Source: DASXRU01 sp039933315 (GTDB lineage Bacteria > Acidobacteriota > Blastocatellia > Pyrinomonadales > Pyrinomonadaceae). Taken from it: 6,377 nt of DNA. Location: contig JBDTOI010000221.1 in NCBI GenBank assembly GCA_039933315.1, positions 1 through 6,377 of the forward strand, given 5' to 3'. The notes under the pieces are model-generated. The model made no database searches. It worked only from the letters and a program-made list of their open reading frames with translations, and was not told the DNA's origin. A program made the translations under genes and the position numbers. Positions 5,982 to 6,377 of the stretch are shown here, in pieces (positions within the stretch are counted from its first letter, which is position 1; each line of letters opens with the position of its first letter).

Positions 5982-6364
5982 TAGGCATTTAGCACTTCCC
6001 CCAGAATGAAAGAGGCCAGATTAGCGACAACGATGGTGGCGAAGTCGCGCCACATTGAACGCCCACCCAACTCGTCGCTTCTACCAAAGGCCAGCCAGAA
6101 CAACGCGCACTCGGCCACCGGGGCGAAAGTCTCAGCTACCACCAGGTAAACCATCCGCGACGTGTGGGCCAACGCGAGCGGTAGGACCAGTGTCACGATG
6201 GGATACGTGCAAGCCGTTAGCCAAACGCCGGTGAGAAGTTTTCTTTTGGTTGAATGCCGCGCTGAGAGGCCAACGAACAGGATTGGTGTCTCGATTAGAA
6301 TCGTAACCAGGTAGCCGAGCGGCAGGAAAAGCCAGAGTTCGGAAGGCGACATAAAGTGAAGCAC
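5954..6364 (-). CDS. Four-span membrane protein of unknown function
   Basis: The 136-residue product has four predicted membrane spans (about 9-33, 42-65, 70-93 and 107-132) and short loops. Glutamates lie in or beside the spans: Glu25 in LIETP, Glu78 and Glu85 in VAETFAPVAE, and Glu123 in LGEVLNAYYW. They look conserved-motif-like and could bind a cation or line a channel. I recognise no named family. GTG at 6364 gives the longest form within the window; ATG at 6352 (MSPSELW) is an equally reasonable start. No ribosome binding site supports either, and the frame is open to the window edge, so the true start could lie outside. It converges on the PqqD-linked genes with a 28-base overlap and no terminator between. 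Proximity alone hints at a shared role. Confidence 0.7.
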   Translation of the reverse strand: MLHFMSPSELWLFLPLGYLVTILIETPILFVGLSARHSTKRKLLTGVWLTACTYPIVTLVLPLALAHTSRMVYLVVAETFAPVAECALFWLAFGRSDELGGRSMWRDFATIVVANLASFILGEVLNAYYWFALSGG

Positions 6365-6368
6365 ATTC

Positions 6369-6377
6369 GTAGGGGCG
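6369..6377. repeat. Probable start of a second copy of the GC-rich hairpin repeat (cut by the window)
   Basis: GTAGGGGCG at the window edge is the reverse complement of CGCCCCTAC at 44-52, the outer end of the hairpin repeat at the other end of the window. Relative to the neighbouring gene it has the same placement: the repeat's CGCCCCTAC is followed within a few bases by a start codon. Nine bases are few, so this remains provisional. Confidence 0.4.

Overview
The window is a compact bacterial chromosome segment, fairly GC-rich by eye. It holds eight protein genes, three kinds of short intergenic repeat, and no RNA gene, transposase or CRISPR array. The repeat families, including the 'TTCACGCAAAGGCGC' type, and a PqqD-domain protein ending in a cysteine-knot tail remind me of soil Acidobacteriota or a similar environmental lineage. 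That assignment is inference from memory and is only moderately secure.

Layout. A GC-rich hairpin repeat (25-50) lies just before an NAD(P)-dependent succinate-semialdehyde-type aldehyde dehydrogenase (59-1438, +). After it comes a 109-base inverted repeat (1490-1598) that looks like a bidirectional terminator. It separates the dehydrogenase from a convergent gene for a small exported helical protein of unknown function (1637-2158, -). That gene has a perfect AGGAGG ribosome binding site in front of a TTG start. A 180-base divergent region follows, containing a palindrome and AGATCT-rich repeats. Next is a tight + strand cluster: lipB octanoyltransferase (2339-3013), a multi-pass GT-C-like membrane glycosyltransferase (3020-4237, TTG start), and a PLP-dependent threonine/serine dehydratase without an ACT domain (4224-5174). 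A gap of 6 bases and an overlap of 14 suggest cotranscription, although the three functions do not form an obvious pathway.

The most interesting part is the right end. After a 106-base gap with a candidate promoter comes a 160-residue protein (5281-5763). It carries a PqqD/RRE-like domain, then an SRR-headed hydrophobic segment with a signal-peptidase-like site, then a 32-residue tail with six cysteines spaced C-x6-C-x5-CC-x3-C-x4-C. That spacing is the classical inhibitor-cystine-knot framework. Its stop overlaps the start of a 72-residue single-span membrane protein (5763-5981) as TAATG. A convergent four-span membrane protein (5954-6364, -) overlaps that gene by 28 bases. Together these could be a small system that makes or displays a disulfide-rich peptide outside the cytoplasm. 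The modifying or exporting partners are not visible here.

The last nine bases match the outer end of the hairpin repeat seen at the start, so a second copy probably continues past the window edge.
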